Below are positions 1 through 6,311 of a DNA stretch of 6,657 bases, one piece after another (within the stretch, counting starts at the first letter, position 1; every line of letters begins with the position of its first letter). A model generated the notes under the pieces. It saw only the letters and a list, made by a program, of their open reading frames with translations, had not been told where the DNA came from and did not search any database. The DNA is from Desulfobacterales bacterium. GTDB lineage: Bacteria > Desulfobacterota > Desulfobacteria > Desulfobacterales > UBA5852. The DNA is taken from NCBI GenBank assembly GCA_016735415.1, contig JAERRP010000043.1, positions 1-6,657 on the forward strand, in the 5' to 3' direction. A program made the position numbers and the translations under genes.

Positions 1-55
1 TGCCATGACGTAAAGTACCTGGAATTTAATGCTTTTTTACACTAACGCCCGGACC

Positions 56-78
56 GGCCGGCCGGCAGCGGGCCGGCC
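56..78. repeat. GC-only inverted repeat (hairpin-capable)
   Basis: GGCCGGCC occurs at 56-63 and again at 71-78. The unit is its own reverse complement, so the two copies can pair as an 8-bp all-GC stem with a 7-nt loop. The surrounding 51-93 is nearly all G and C. No T-run follows on either strand, so it is not a standard intrinsic terminator. It lies in the non-coding stretch before the small membrane protein. It may be a leftover of an upstream transcript end or chance GC richness. Confidence 0.35.
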
Positions 79-191
79 TGGTGGGCGGCGGCAGCGTTCA
101 ACCCGCTCGACACGACGCATCAGCGCGCGTTTGCATTTTCATTCCAATTTGCATATCGTACGCTCATTCCAACAGCGGAGCGGGATGCGAA

Positions 192-512
192 ATGAAAAAA
201 TTTCTGGCGGAACACCCCTATGCCGTGACCAGCGGTGTCTTTGTCGTGATCATCGTCTTCGGCTTTTTTTTCCTGTATTGGCGCAGAGAGGAATATGCGT
301 TCGTCCTGCTCCTGTACTTCATCGTCACCCTGGGCATTCGCCTTGACGACATCTCCCACCAACTGGGAATCGGCCGCGGCAGCCCCATCACGCTTGCGGA
401 GAAAAACGATCGGATCATCAGTTTGATGCAGCAGATTCAGAGGTCCTTGTCCGAAACCAATGACAAGCTCGCCAAAATCCAGGCAGCCATGAAGCGGCAG
501 GCCGAACCATAG
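192..512 (+). CDS. Small two-helix membrane protein with C-terminal coiled coil (hypothetical)
   Basis: The protein has 106 residues and I do not recognise a named family. The ATG at 192 is chosen because GGAG (177-180) lies 11 nt upstream and the product then begins MKKF and runs straight into a membrane segment. An in-frame upstream GTG at 81 would only add low-quality sequence. Two hydrophobic helices are visible, about residues 11-29 and 35-50, separated by a short charged turn (WRREE, 30-34). The rest is hydrophilic: an RLDD motif (50-53), a Gly-rich link (59-64), then an amphipathic helix (about 70-102) with I75, L78, I82, L86, L93, I96 and M100 spaced like a coiled coil. Positive charges in the turn suggest it faces the cytoplasm, but the topology is a guess. 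It is separated from the ABC operon by about 600 nt and a promoter, so it is probably a separate transcription unit. Coding status is likely; function is unknown. Confidence 0.72.
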   Translation: MKKFLAEHPYAVTSGVFVVIIVFGFFFLYWRREEYAFVLLLYFIVTLGIRLDDISHQLGIGRGSPITLAEKNDRIISLMQQIQRSLSETNDKLAKIQAAMKRQAEP

Positions 513-695
513 CCCACATCCGTCTGCAGCGATGGCCGCTTCTGACAGCCGGACGAACGCGGGCCAGGCATCCTCTGCCAGATCGCCCGGCCACCCGCTG
601 CCCGCCGGCGCCGTCCAGGTTCACAAGCACGCCCTGACACCGCCGCGGGCGGCCCATCGGGGCCCGTGGTCAACGGGTCCGAAAGCCGGTTCGCC

Positions 696-884
696 ATGCG
701 CATCGAAACGGTCCTGGATCTTCTGGACCAGAAACAAATTGCCGGCTCCCCGCAGGAGCTCGCGGTACTGTGCACCCGTATCGGTGACTTGGTGCGGGTA
801 AACGGTGAGGCCTGGGTTGTGGCCCATCGGGATCGCCTTCTCCGGGAATGGGAAACCATCGTGCGCATGAAAATGATCCGCTGA
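696..884 (+). CDS. Small soluble hypothetical protein (62 aa)
   Basis: The frame encodes 62 residues from ATG 696, or 72 from an in-frame GTG at 666. Neither start has a strong Shine-Dalgarno sequence. ATG 696 is preferred because the protein then starts MRIETVLDLLDQ, a plausible native N-terminus. The sequence looks protein-like: an amphipathic helix (2-14), a second helical stretch (about 19-35, PQELAVLCTRIGDLVRV), an NGEAW motif (36-40), and a charged helix with W40, W52 and R-rich positions ending VRMKMIR. Third codon positions are mostly G or C, as in the neighbouring genes. No membrane segment, signal peptide or cysteine pair is present. I recall similar short uncharacterised proteins in Desulfobacterota but cannot name a family. 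It is followed by a C-rich stretch and the promoter of the ABC operon, so it is probably not cotranscribed with that operon by design. Confidence 0.5.
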   Translation: MRIETVLDLLDQKQIAGSPQELAVLCTRIGDLVRVNGEAWVVAHRDRLLREWETIVRMKMIR

Positions 885-910
885 TCCGGCCGGGCGCGTC
901 TTCACGATTC

Positions 911-980
911 AGGCCGCCCTTCAGCCCCTCCCGGACAGCCCGTCTCCCCCTACGCAACACCTTCCCTTCGGATTCAAACC
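911..980 (+). promoter_or_regulatory. C-rich, G-poor stretch; candidate Rho utilisation region
   Basis: By direct count these 70 nt contain 35 C and 11 G, a strong C-over-G bias in a region with no convincing plus-strand gene. Such unstructured C-rich RNA is the known signature of Rho loading. Its place just after the small gene ending at 884 and just before the promoter at 1009 fits a transcription end. No hairpin with a T-run was found between 885 and 1008. This is a composition argument only. Confidence 0.25.
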
Positions 981-1008
981 GACGCGGCCGGCCCTGTTCA
1001 CCGCTGTC

Positions 1009-1036
1009 TTGACTTTTTAGCGCCAAACCATAATAT
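1009..1036 (+). promoter_or_regulatory. Sigma70-like promoter of the ABC operon
   Basis: The -35 box TTGACT (1009-1014) matches the consensus TTGACA at five of six positions. After a 16-nt spacer comes TAATAT (1031-1036), four of six for the -10 box; AATATA one base later would give a 17-nt spacer. The local switch from GC-rich to AT-rich sequence starts here. Transcription would begin near 1043-1045, giving an AT-rich leader of about 70 nt before the ATG at 1116. It is the only good promoter seen upstream of the four-gene operon. Confidence 0.55.
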
Positions 1037-1100
1037 ACCACTTTTGTTTATCGACAGGAAAAATATCAAAATACTGGAGATTTATTTTTGCGCGAGCCCT

Positions 1101-1106
1101 AAGGAG
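1101..1106 (+). promoter_or_regulatory. Ribosome-binding site fixing the ATPase start
   Basis: AAGGAG lies 9 nt before ATG 1116. It decides the start against the in-frame TTG at 1044, which sits at the predicted transcription start and would add 24 residues that do not belong to the ABC ATPase fold. Confidence 0.8.
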
Positions 1107-1115
1107 CGAAACGGA

Positions 1116-2054
1116 ATGATTCAGGTCGAAGACCTTACCAAATTTTACAACGATTTATGCGCTGTGGATCACATCAATCTGGAAATCCCCAAAGGGGAAA
1201 TCATGGGGCTCCTGGGGCCCAACGGGGCCGGCAAAACCACCGCCCTGCGGATGCTGACGGGTTACTTCAAGCCCACCTCCGGCAGCATTCGCATCAAGGA
1301 TTACGATATCGACGAACAGCCCGTCACCGTCAAACGCCTGATCGGTTATCTGCCCGAATCGGCACCGCTTTACCCCGGCATGCTGGTTTTCGACTACCTG
1401 ACCTACATCGCCAATATCCGCGGGATGGGGGGCGAATCCAAACGCCGACGCATCCATGATCTGGTGGGTCTCTGCGGGCTGCAGGGCATCATGCACAAAA
1501 CCATCGGGGAACTCTCCAAAGGTCTCAAACAGCGGGTGGGCCTGGCCCACGCCATGATGAGCGACCCCGAAATTTTGATTCTGGATGAACCGACTTCCGG
1601 TCTCGACCCCAACCAGATCGTGGAAATTCGCGACATCATCCGGGCCATCGGCCGGGAAAAAACCGTTATCCTTTCCACCCACATTCTGAGTGAAGCGGAA
1701 GCCACCTGCGACCGAATCGTTATCATCCATAAAGGCCGTATCGTGGCCGACGACCGTACCGAAAACCTCAAAACCAGCGCGGACGGTACGCAGCAAATCA
1801 ATCTCGGCCTGCAGAATGCCTCCGCCGAGGATACCCGCAACCGACTGGGCGCGCTTCCCGGCATTGCGGAGGTGACCACCCAGTTGAATAACGTCAGCGG
1901 AATGCTTGAGGTCGTGCTGACATGCCGGAGCGAAGGCGACCCCCGGGCCGATATTTATGCGGCCGTCAAGCAGACGGACTGGATTCTTCTGGAGTTTATC
2001 CAGCACGCCCGGGACCTCGAATCGATCTTCCGCGAACTGACCAAGGAGAACTGA
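1116..2054 (+). CDS. ABC transporter ATP-binding protein, GldA type
   Basis: This 312-residue cytoplasmic ATPase should power the adjacent GldF-like permease. All nucleotide-binding elements are present: A-loop aromatic Y11, Walker A GPNGAGKT (34-41), signature LSKGLKQR (133-140), Walker B ILILDE (153-158), D-loop SGLD (161-164) and H-loop H189. The Q-loop position reads IGYLPE (76-81), with Glu where most ABC proteins have Gln. That, the LSKG signature and the LDPNQ stretch after Walker B are, from memory, typical of GldA relatives, so they are family traits rather than damage. Residues from about 210 form a C-terminal extension after the core domain, ending in a helix with HARDLESIFRELT, a common tail in ABC-2 ATPases. 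The gene opens the operon; its stop is 1 nt before the permease ATG, indicating translational coupling. The ATPase assignment is very secure. The transported or moved substrate is unknown, and the gliding-motility name should not be taken as function here. Confidence 0.95.
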   Translation: MIQVEDLTKFYNDLCAVDHINLEIPKGEIMGLLGPNGAGKTTALRMLTGYFKPTSGSIRIKDYDIDEQPVTVKRLIGYLPESAPLYPGMLVFDYLTYIANIRGMGGESKRRRIHDLVGLCGLQGIMHKTIGELSKGLKQRVGLAHAMMSDPEILILDEPTSGLDPNQIVEIRDIIRAIGREKTVILSTHILSEAEATCDRIVIIHKGRIVADDRTENLKTSADGTQQINLGLQNASAEDTRNRLGALPGIAEVTTQLNNVSGMLEVVLTCRSEGDPRADIYAAVKQTDWILLEFIQHARDLESIFRELTKEN

Positions 2055-2055
2055 A

Positions 2056-2760
2056 ATGCAGCAGGTCATGCACATCCTTCGCAAGGAGCTGAAGGATTTC
2101 TTCCTATCCCCCATCGCCTATATCGTCATAGCCGTGTTTCTGCTGGTCACCGGATGGCTGTTCTTCTCGGCCTTCTTCGTATTCGATCAGGCCAGCATGC
2201 GCAATTTTTTCAACCTGCTTCCCATGGCTTTTGCATTCGTCATCCCGGCCATTACCATGCGGCTTTTTGCCGAAGAATTGAACACGGGTTCCTATGAAAC
2301 CCTGTTGACCCTTCCGGTCACCTTCCGCGATATCATTCTGGGAAAATTTCTGGCCGGTGTGATCCTGGTGGCCGCGATCCTGCTGCCGACGGTCTCTTAC
2401 CCGATCTTCATTTCCTTTATGGGGCCCCTGGACTGGGGGCCGGTTATCGGCGGCTATGTCGGTGCCCTCTTCATGGGGGCGGCCTTTACGGCTGTGGGCC
2501 TGTTCGCCTCGGCCCTGACGCGCAATCAGATCATTGCCTTTATCACCGGCGCGGTCATCTGCTTTGCCCTCACGACCATCGAGCGCATGCTGTTCTTCTT
2601 CCCCGGTGCGCTGCTCAAAGTGTTCAGCTATCTCGGTGCCAGTCTGCACTTCCAGAATATCACCCGGGGTATCGTCGATTCCCGCGATTTGCTCTACTTT
2701 GTGAGTATCGCCTTTCTTGGTCTTTATGCTGCGCACCTTGCAATGCAGGAAAAAAAATAA
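2056..2760 (+). CDS. ABC-2 type permease subunit, GldF type
   Basis: The protein has 234 residues and is an inner-membrane permease with six predicted helices: about 19-41, 51-69, 94-119, 130-153, 159-181 and 212-229. The cytoplasmic N-terminus (MQQVMHILRKELKDFFLSP) is the usual amphipathic lead-in of ABC-2 permeases and precedes helix 1. Between helices 2 and 3 the conserved cytoplasmic segment MRLFAEELNTGSYETLLTLP (68-87) is the expected ATPase-contact loop. Near the end, HFQNITRGIVDSRDLLYF (198-215) matches what I recall as a GldF-family motif. The start ATG 2056 has AAGGAG (2043-2048) inside the end of the ATPase gene. Only one permease gene is present, so the transporter would work as a homodimer unless a partner is encoded elsewhere. 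The six-helix length is normal for the family; no truncation is seen. Confidence 0.93.
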   Translation: MQQVMHILRKELKDFFLSPIAYIVIAVFLLVTGWLFFSAFFVFDQASMRNFFNLLPMAFAFVIPAITMRLFAEELNTGSYETLLTLPVTFRDIILGKFLAGVILVAAILLPTVSYPIFISFMGPLDWGPVIGGYVGALFMGAAFTAVGLFASALTRNQIIAFITGAVICFALTTIERMLFFFPGALLKVFSYLGASLHFQNITRGIVDSRDLLYFVSIAFLGLYAAHLAMQEKK

Positions 2761-2764
2761 GGAG
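2759..2764 (+). promoter_or_regulatory. Ribosome-binding site overlapping the permease stop codon
   Basis: AAGGAG begins within the TAA stop of the permease gene (2758-2760) and lies 5 nt before the next ATG at 2770. Termination of one gene thus places the ribosome on the next start, supporting tight coupling of permease and GldG-like subunit production. Confidence 0.7.
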
Positions 2765-2769
2765 TTGGC

Positions 2770-4965
2770 ATGGCGGTCCGTCGATCCGAAAAATATATCA
2801 AATTCATCATTTACCTGATCGTGGTGGTCCTTATCAACATTGCCGGCCTGACCTTGTTTTTCCGCTGGGATCTGACCGCCAACAAGGTCTATTCCCTTTC
2901 GGAAACCAGCAAGCAGGTGGTGGCCACGCTCAAGGAACCCCTGACCATCAAAGTTTTTTTCACCAAAAACCTGCCGGCCCCCCACAACAACACCGAACGT
3001 TACCTGCACGACCTGCTGGAGGAATATGCTCTTCACGCCAATCGCAATTTCAACTATCGCTTCTTCGATGTCAGCCCCCAGGAGGGCAATCTCGGCTTAA
3101 AGGCCGGCGACAACCAGAAACTGGCGGATGACTACGGTATCAATCCGGTCCAGATTCAGATCATCGAAGAAGACGAAGTCAAGTTCAAGCGCGCTTACAT
3201 GGGCCTGGTTATCATCCACGGCGACGTGCTGGAACGCATCCCGACCATCACCGCCGTCAACGGCCTCGAATACAAGCTGACCACCGCCATCCAGAAACTC
3301 AACAACAAGACCAGTGCGTTGCTCAATCTGGAAGGCAATATCAAAGCCCGGCTGTTTCTCTCGTCTTCGCTCAACACGGTCGCGAAATATATGGGACTTG
3401 AGGACCTGCCCACGTTCGCACCACGCCTGCAGGAAATCATGGGCACCCTGAACCGGCAGGTTTACGGGAAACTCGACTACCAGCACATTGACCCGGACAA
3501 AGATCCACAAGGGTTGGAAATGGCCCGGGCCGCCAATATCATGCAGGTCAACTGGCCCGACATCCCCCAGGCCAATATCGCGGCCGGCAACGGCATGATC
3601 GGGTTGACGATGGAATACGGGGATAAAAGCATCACGACCCCGCTGCTGAGCGTCTTCCGGCTGCCGATCGTCGGTACCCAGTACCAGATGACGCCGATCG
3701 AGGAAATGGAAACGATCATCAACGAAAACATTGACGCCCTGGTGGATATCAACGAAAAGATCGGCTACCTGGTAAGCCATGGCACCCATGTGCTCAGTGC
3801 CGGGTCCCCCATGGGCGGCCCCGCCGGCAGCCCCCTGGGCACCTTTATGACCCTGCTGTCGGACAACTATTCCATCAAGCGGATCGACCTGAAGGAAGAT
3901 GCAATCCCCACCAGCTTGAAAGTCCTGATCATTGCCCGTCCGACAGAGCTTTTTACGGATTACGATCTTTTTCTGATCGATCAGGCCCTGATGCGCGGGA
4001 CCCGTCTGGTCCTTTTCCTGGATGCTTTCGGCGACAGCACGCCTCCCGGCCAGCCGGTATTCCGCCAGCAGCCGCAGTTCGCCCCGATCAAAACCGGTCT
4101 GGAAAGACTGCTTGCCAGCTACGGGATCAAAGTCCGGCAATCGATCGTGCTGGATGAAAAATGCTACCGGCAACGACTCTCCAGCGACATGGGTGGCGGG
4201 GACCGACCGATTTACTACGCCCCTATCATCCAGAGCGCCAATATCAACTCGGATTTACCCTATCTCAAAAACATCCGCGGGCTGATCGCCCTCAAAATGT
4301 CGCCCCTGGAGTTGATCGAAGAGCGTCTGAAAGAAACCGGCATCCAGGCCACACGGCTGTTTTCTTCGTCCCCGCAATCCTGGGAAATGCGCGACCGGAT
4401 CACCCTGGATCCCATGGCCATCGGGGAACCGCCGCCGCCGGAAGACCTGCAGCAACTGCACCTGGCCTACATTCTGAAGGGGAACTTTATCAGCTATTTT
4501 GCAGGCCAGCCGGTACCCGCAAGGCCGGCGCCCGAAGAAACGCCGACCAATGAAGCCGACCCCGTGACCGAAAGCGATATCGACCCCGCGGACGGCGATA
4601 AGGTCGATTTGAGCGCTATTGCCAGTTCCCCCACACGGCGCGACAAAGGGGCGCCGTCCAAAATTCTGCTGATCGGATCGAGCGACCTTATCCAGGATAC
4701 CATCATGGAAGCCGGAGGCCGCAGCCCGAACGCCATGTTCATCATGAATATAATCGACTTTTTGAACGACCGGGTGGGCGTGGCCGAAATGCGCAGCAAA
4801 GAACAGCAGTTCAATCCTCTGGATGAGACCGATACGGCCACCCGAACCATGACCAAGGCTTTCAATGTGGTGGGCCTTCCGATTCTGGTGGTGGTCTTCG
4901 GCCTGCTGGTATGGCTGCGACGCGCCGCCCGCAAAAAGCGCATTCAGGCCATGTTTCAATCGTAA
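2770..4965 (+). CDS. GldG-type ABC transporter auxiliary protein
   Basis: The protein has 731 residues and resembles the GldG/ABC_transp_aux family (PF09822-like), proposed accessory subunits of GldA-GldF transporters. A basic N-terminus (RRSEKYIK) precedes a membrane helix at about 11-31. The hallmark FRWDLTANKVYSLSE (31-45) follows immediately. A large extracytoplasmic region then carries a Rossmann-like segment with VLIIARPTE (385-393) and YDLFLIDQALMRGTRLVLFLD (398-418). A second helix (698-716), followed by the basic tail RRAARKKR, returns the chain to the membrane, so both termini should be cytoplasmic. Two low-complexity stretches stand out: a Gly/Pro/Ser loop at 343-357 and an acidic, Pro-rich linker at about 578-630. 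The linker is followed by KILLIGSSD, a further beta-strand-like segment. The family is known; no enzymatic residues are recognised and the partner or substrate is undetermined. It is most likely a periplasmic scaffold of the complex. Confidence 0.9.
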   Translation: MAVRRSEKYIKFIIYLIVVVLINIAGLTLFFRWDLTANKVYSLSETSKQVVATLKEPLTIKVFFTKNLPAPHNNTERYLHDLLEEYALHANRNFNYRFFDVSPQEGNLGLKAGDNQKLADDYGINPVQIQIIEEDEVKFKRAYMGLVIIHGDVLERIPTITAVNGLEYKLTTAIQKLNNKTSALLNLEGNIKARLFLSSSLNTVAKYMGLEDLPTFAPRLQEIMGTLNRQVYGKLDYQHIDPDKDPQGLEMARAANIMQVNWPDIPQANIAAGNGMIGLTMEYGDKSITTPLLSVFRLPIVGTQYQMTPIEEMETIINENIDALVDINEKIGYLVSHGTHVLSAGSPMGGPAGSPLGTFMTLLSDNYSIKRIDLKEDAIPTSLKVLIIARPTELFTDYDLFLIDQALMRGTRLVLFLDAFGDSTPPGQPVFRQQPQFAPIKTGLERLLASYGIKVRQSIVLDEKCYRQRLSSDMGGGDRPIYYAPIIQSANINSDLPYLKNIRGLIALKMSPLELIEERLKETGIQATRLFSSSPQSWEMRDRITLDPMAIGEPPPPEDLQQLHLAYILKGNFISYFAGQPVPARPAPEETPTNEADPVTESDIDPADGDKVDLSAIASSPTRRDKGAPSKILLIGSSDLIQDTIMEAGGRSPNAMFIMNIIDFLNDRVGVAEMRSKEQQFNPLDETDTATRTMTKAFNVVGLPILVVVFGLLVWLRRAARKKRIQAMFQS

Positions 4966-5001
4966 TCGATAAAAACAGTTTAAACCACCGTGAGGCTGAT
5001 A

Positions 5002-5997
5002 ATGAAGTTCAAGAAGGAGTATGCCCTTTTAGGAATTGTGACGCTGGCCCTGGCACTCTATTTATTCCTCAACAAGCGGGACCGGACCCATTATACCCTC
5101 CCGGAACCACCCCGCCTTGAGGCCGGGGATATCAGCAAAATTGAAATCCTGAAAGCGGATAACACTGTTACCCTGACACGCACAGACGATCAATGGCACC
5201 TGACGCCGGGCGACTATCCGGCGGACGCCGCCCAGGTGGAGCGCATGCTGGAAACCATCGCCGGATTCACGATCACGGCCCTGGTTTCCGAAACCCAAAG
5301 CTACGCCCGTTATGAATTGAACGCGGAGCACCGGATTGACGTCAAGGCTTACAGCGGCACCAAACTTGTCCGTGATTTTGTCATCGGCAAAGCCGCCGGC
5401 ACCTTCCGGCACACCCATGTTCTCCTGGGGACGGATAAAAATGTCTACCATGCCAGCGGCAGCTTTCGATGGGATTTCGACAAGTCGATCGACGACTTGC
5501 GGGATAAAACCATTTTGGCCTTTGACCGCCGCGCCATTACCGCGTTTTCGATTCGGACCGGCGGAAAAGAATTGGCATTAAAAATGAAACCCCGGCCGCC
5601 CGGCGATAAAGAAGCGGCCGAAGCGCCGGACGCCGAAAACCAGGTGGGAACACCCCCTGCCGCCAGGTGGGTAACGGCGGAGGGGCAAGACGTCGAAACC
5701 GCGGCCGTGGATCAATTTCTGGCCGCCCTGGATCGGTTGAAGTGCGATGCCTTTCTCGCCGAGAGCCAAAAGGCGTCCCTGACGAACCCCCTGTATCGTG
5801 TCCAGCTGCAAGGGGAGGAAACCGATACCCTGGAAATCTTCAGCCCCCCGCAGAGCGCCGGAACCGATTTCCCCGGCATTTCCTCAGGCAGTCCCTATCC
5901 TTTCACGCTTCCGGAATTCGAAGTGGGTAAAATTAAAAGCTTTTACACTGATATCACCGGTGTGGACGAAGCGTCGACGCCATCGGAGAAACCCTAG
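5002..5997 (+). CDS. DUF4340 domain-containing membrane-anchored protein
   Basis: The protein has 331 residues. ATG 5002 is preferred over the in-frame GTG at 4990 because GAGG (4992-4995) then serves as ribosome-binding site at 6 nt, while GTG 4990 has none. The N-terminus is basic (KFKK) with one membrane helix at about 8-23 and no signal-peptidase site, so it should be a bitopic protein with its bulk outside the inner membrane. The rest fits DUF4340: ISKIEIL...W65...VERML (44-83) and a second, similar unit ITAFSI...W223...VDQFL (179-240), with LRDKTILAFD (166-175) between them. An acidic, Pro/Ala-rich insert (about 197-221) interrupts the second unit. DUF4340 proteins are known to sit next to GldG-like genes in many bacteria; their biochemical role is unknown. 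The position after GldG suggests it is a fourth subunit of the same envelope complex. The last residues (STPSEKP) look disordered. Confidence 0.88.
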   Translation: MKFKKEYALLGIVTLALALYLFLNKRDRTHYTLPEPPRLEAGDISKIEILKADNTVTLTRTDDQWHLTPGDYPADAAQVERMLETIAGFTITALVSETQSYARYELNAEHRIDVKAYSGTKLVRDFVIGKAAGTFRHTHVLLGTDKNVYHASGSFRWDFDKSIDDLRDKTILAFDRRAITAFSIRTGGKELALKMKPRPPGDKEAAEAPDAENQVGTPPAARWVTAEGQDVETAAVDQFLAALDRLKCDAFLAESQKASLTNPLYRVQLQGEETDTLEIFSPPQSAGTDFPGISSGSPYPFTLPEFEVGKIKSFYTDITGVDEASTPSEKP

Positions 5998-6021
5998 ACG
6001 TAGTTTCAAAACGTCGAGGGG

Positions 6022-6035
6022 GGGCCTTAGGGCCC
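6022..6035 (+). terminator. Short hairpin after the operon; possible terminator remnant
   Basis: GGGCC (6022-6026) and GGCCC (6031-6035) pair as a 5-bp GC stem with loop TTAG, 25 nt after the last stop codon. The following sequence is GCACAACAATAACGG with no T-run, so intrinsic termination would be poor. It may assist Rho-dependent ending or protect the 3' end of the mRNA. Position is the main support. Confidence 0.25.
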
Positions 6036-6242
6036 GCACAACAATAACGGCACATTCAAAATGCCCCTGCATCCCGCCGGATGGCGTTGCGCAAGCTCGG
6101 AACAGTCTGGATATGCATGCGCGTCGCACCTTGTACCGACGGGCACTGCGACACTGGAAAGTGCGAACCTCTTTTTGCACGCGCCCCAAGTGTGAGATTT
6201 TATATGGATGTTTTTATGATTTTTACTGTTTTTCAATGTACT

Positions 6243-6252
6243 GGAGGGGGAG
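6243..6252 (+). promoter_or_regulatory. Strong Shine-Dalgarno sequence before a short frame
   Basis: GGAGGGGGAG lies 6 nt before ATG 6259 and is preceded by an AT-rich leader. It is as strong a ribosome-binding site as any in the window. The frame it serves (6259-6399, 46 codons) is, however, antisense to the arginine-rich minus-strand gene, and its own product looks like a shadow from about codon 25 on. It may mark a truncated gene, a leader peptide or a coincidence. Confidence 0.3.
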
Positions 6253-6311
6253 ACTCATATGGTTTCAGAAGGGGGACTGACGGATGACATGCAGCGAAAG
6301 CGACAGCCTGG

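Larger units (their letters stand above)
5998..6258. other. Intergenic region without a convincing gene
   Basis: About 260 nt follow the DUF4340 gene with no frame that has both a start signal and protein-like composition. The contents are small inverted repeats: GGGCC/GGCCC (6022-6035), CGCC/GGCG with a 4-nt loop (6075-6086), the palindrome TTGCGCAA (6087-6094), GTCGCA/TGCGAC (6123-6128 and 6147-6152), and CACT-GGAA-AGTG (6152-6163). From about 6190 to 6240 the sequence becomes AT-rich, unlike the rest of the window, ending at a strong ribosome-binding site (6243-6252). It may carry regulatory sequence or a small RNA, but nothing identifies one. Confidence 0.4.

Noticed and set aside
1..45. 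Possible tail of an upstream gene (14 codons open to a TAA at 43-45, or a TAA at 11-13 in another frame)
   Set aside because: Too short to tell which frame, if any, is coding.
81..191. N-terminal extension of the small membrane protein from GTG 81
   Set aside because: The added 37 residues are not protein-like and the GGAG before ATG 192 explains the start.
651..830. Direct repeat GGCCCATCGG at 651-660 and 821-830
   Set aside because: Ten bases in a GC-rich region, with one copy inside a coding frame; expected by chance.
1044..1115. N-terminal extension of the ABC ATPase from TTG 1044
   Set aside because: It starts at the predicted transcription start with no ribosome-binding site; AAGGAG at 1101-1106 points to ATG 1116, where the ABC fold begins.
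1155..2114. Long minus-strand frame (319 codons) opposite the ABC ATPase gene
   Set aside because: It is the mirror of a gene with intact Walker A, signature and Walker B motifs; its product is rich in Gly, His, Asp and Gln with no recognisable domain, typical of antisense frames in GC-rich genes.
2104..3036. Minus-strand frame (310 codons) opposite permease and GldG-like genes
   Set aside because: It crosses two clear plus-strand genes, is highly charged and low in complexity, and lacks a start signal.
3097..4173. Minus-strand frame (358 codons) opposite the GldG-like gene
   Set aside because: Same shadow pattern; no domain or ribosome-binding site, while the plus strand encodes a full-length family member.
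4978..4985. Palindrome GTTTAAAC between the GldG-like and DUF4340 genes
   Set aside because: Only 8 bp, single copy, within a short operon gap; no sign of a promoter or terminator around it.
6027..6236. Minus-strand frame of 69 codons in the intergenic region
   Set aside because: No ribosome-binding site, mixed cysteine- and histidine-rich composition without a motif; not distinguishable from random open frame.
5798..6280. Plus-strand frame of 160 codons running from inside the DUF4340 gene into the intergenic region
   Set aside because: Its first third is a shifted frame within a real gene and the remainder has no start signal or recognisable domain.
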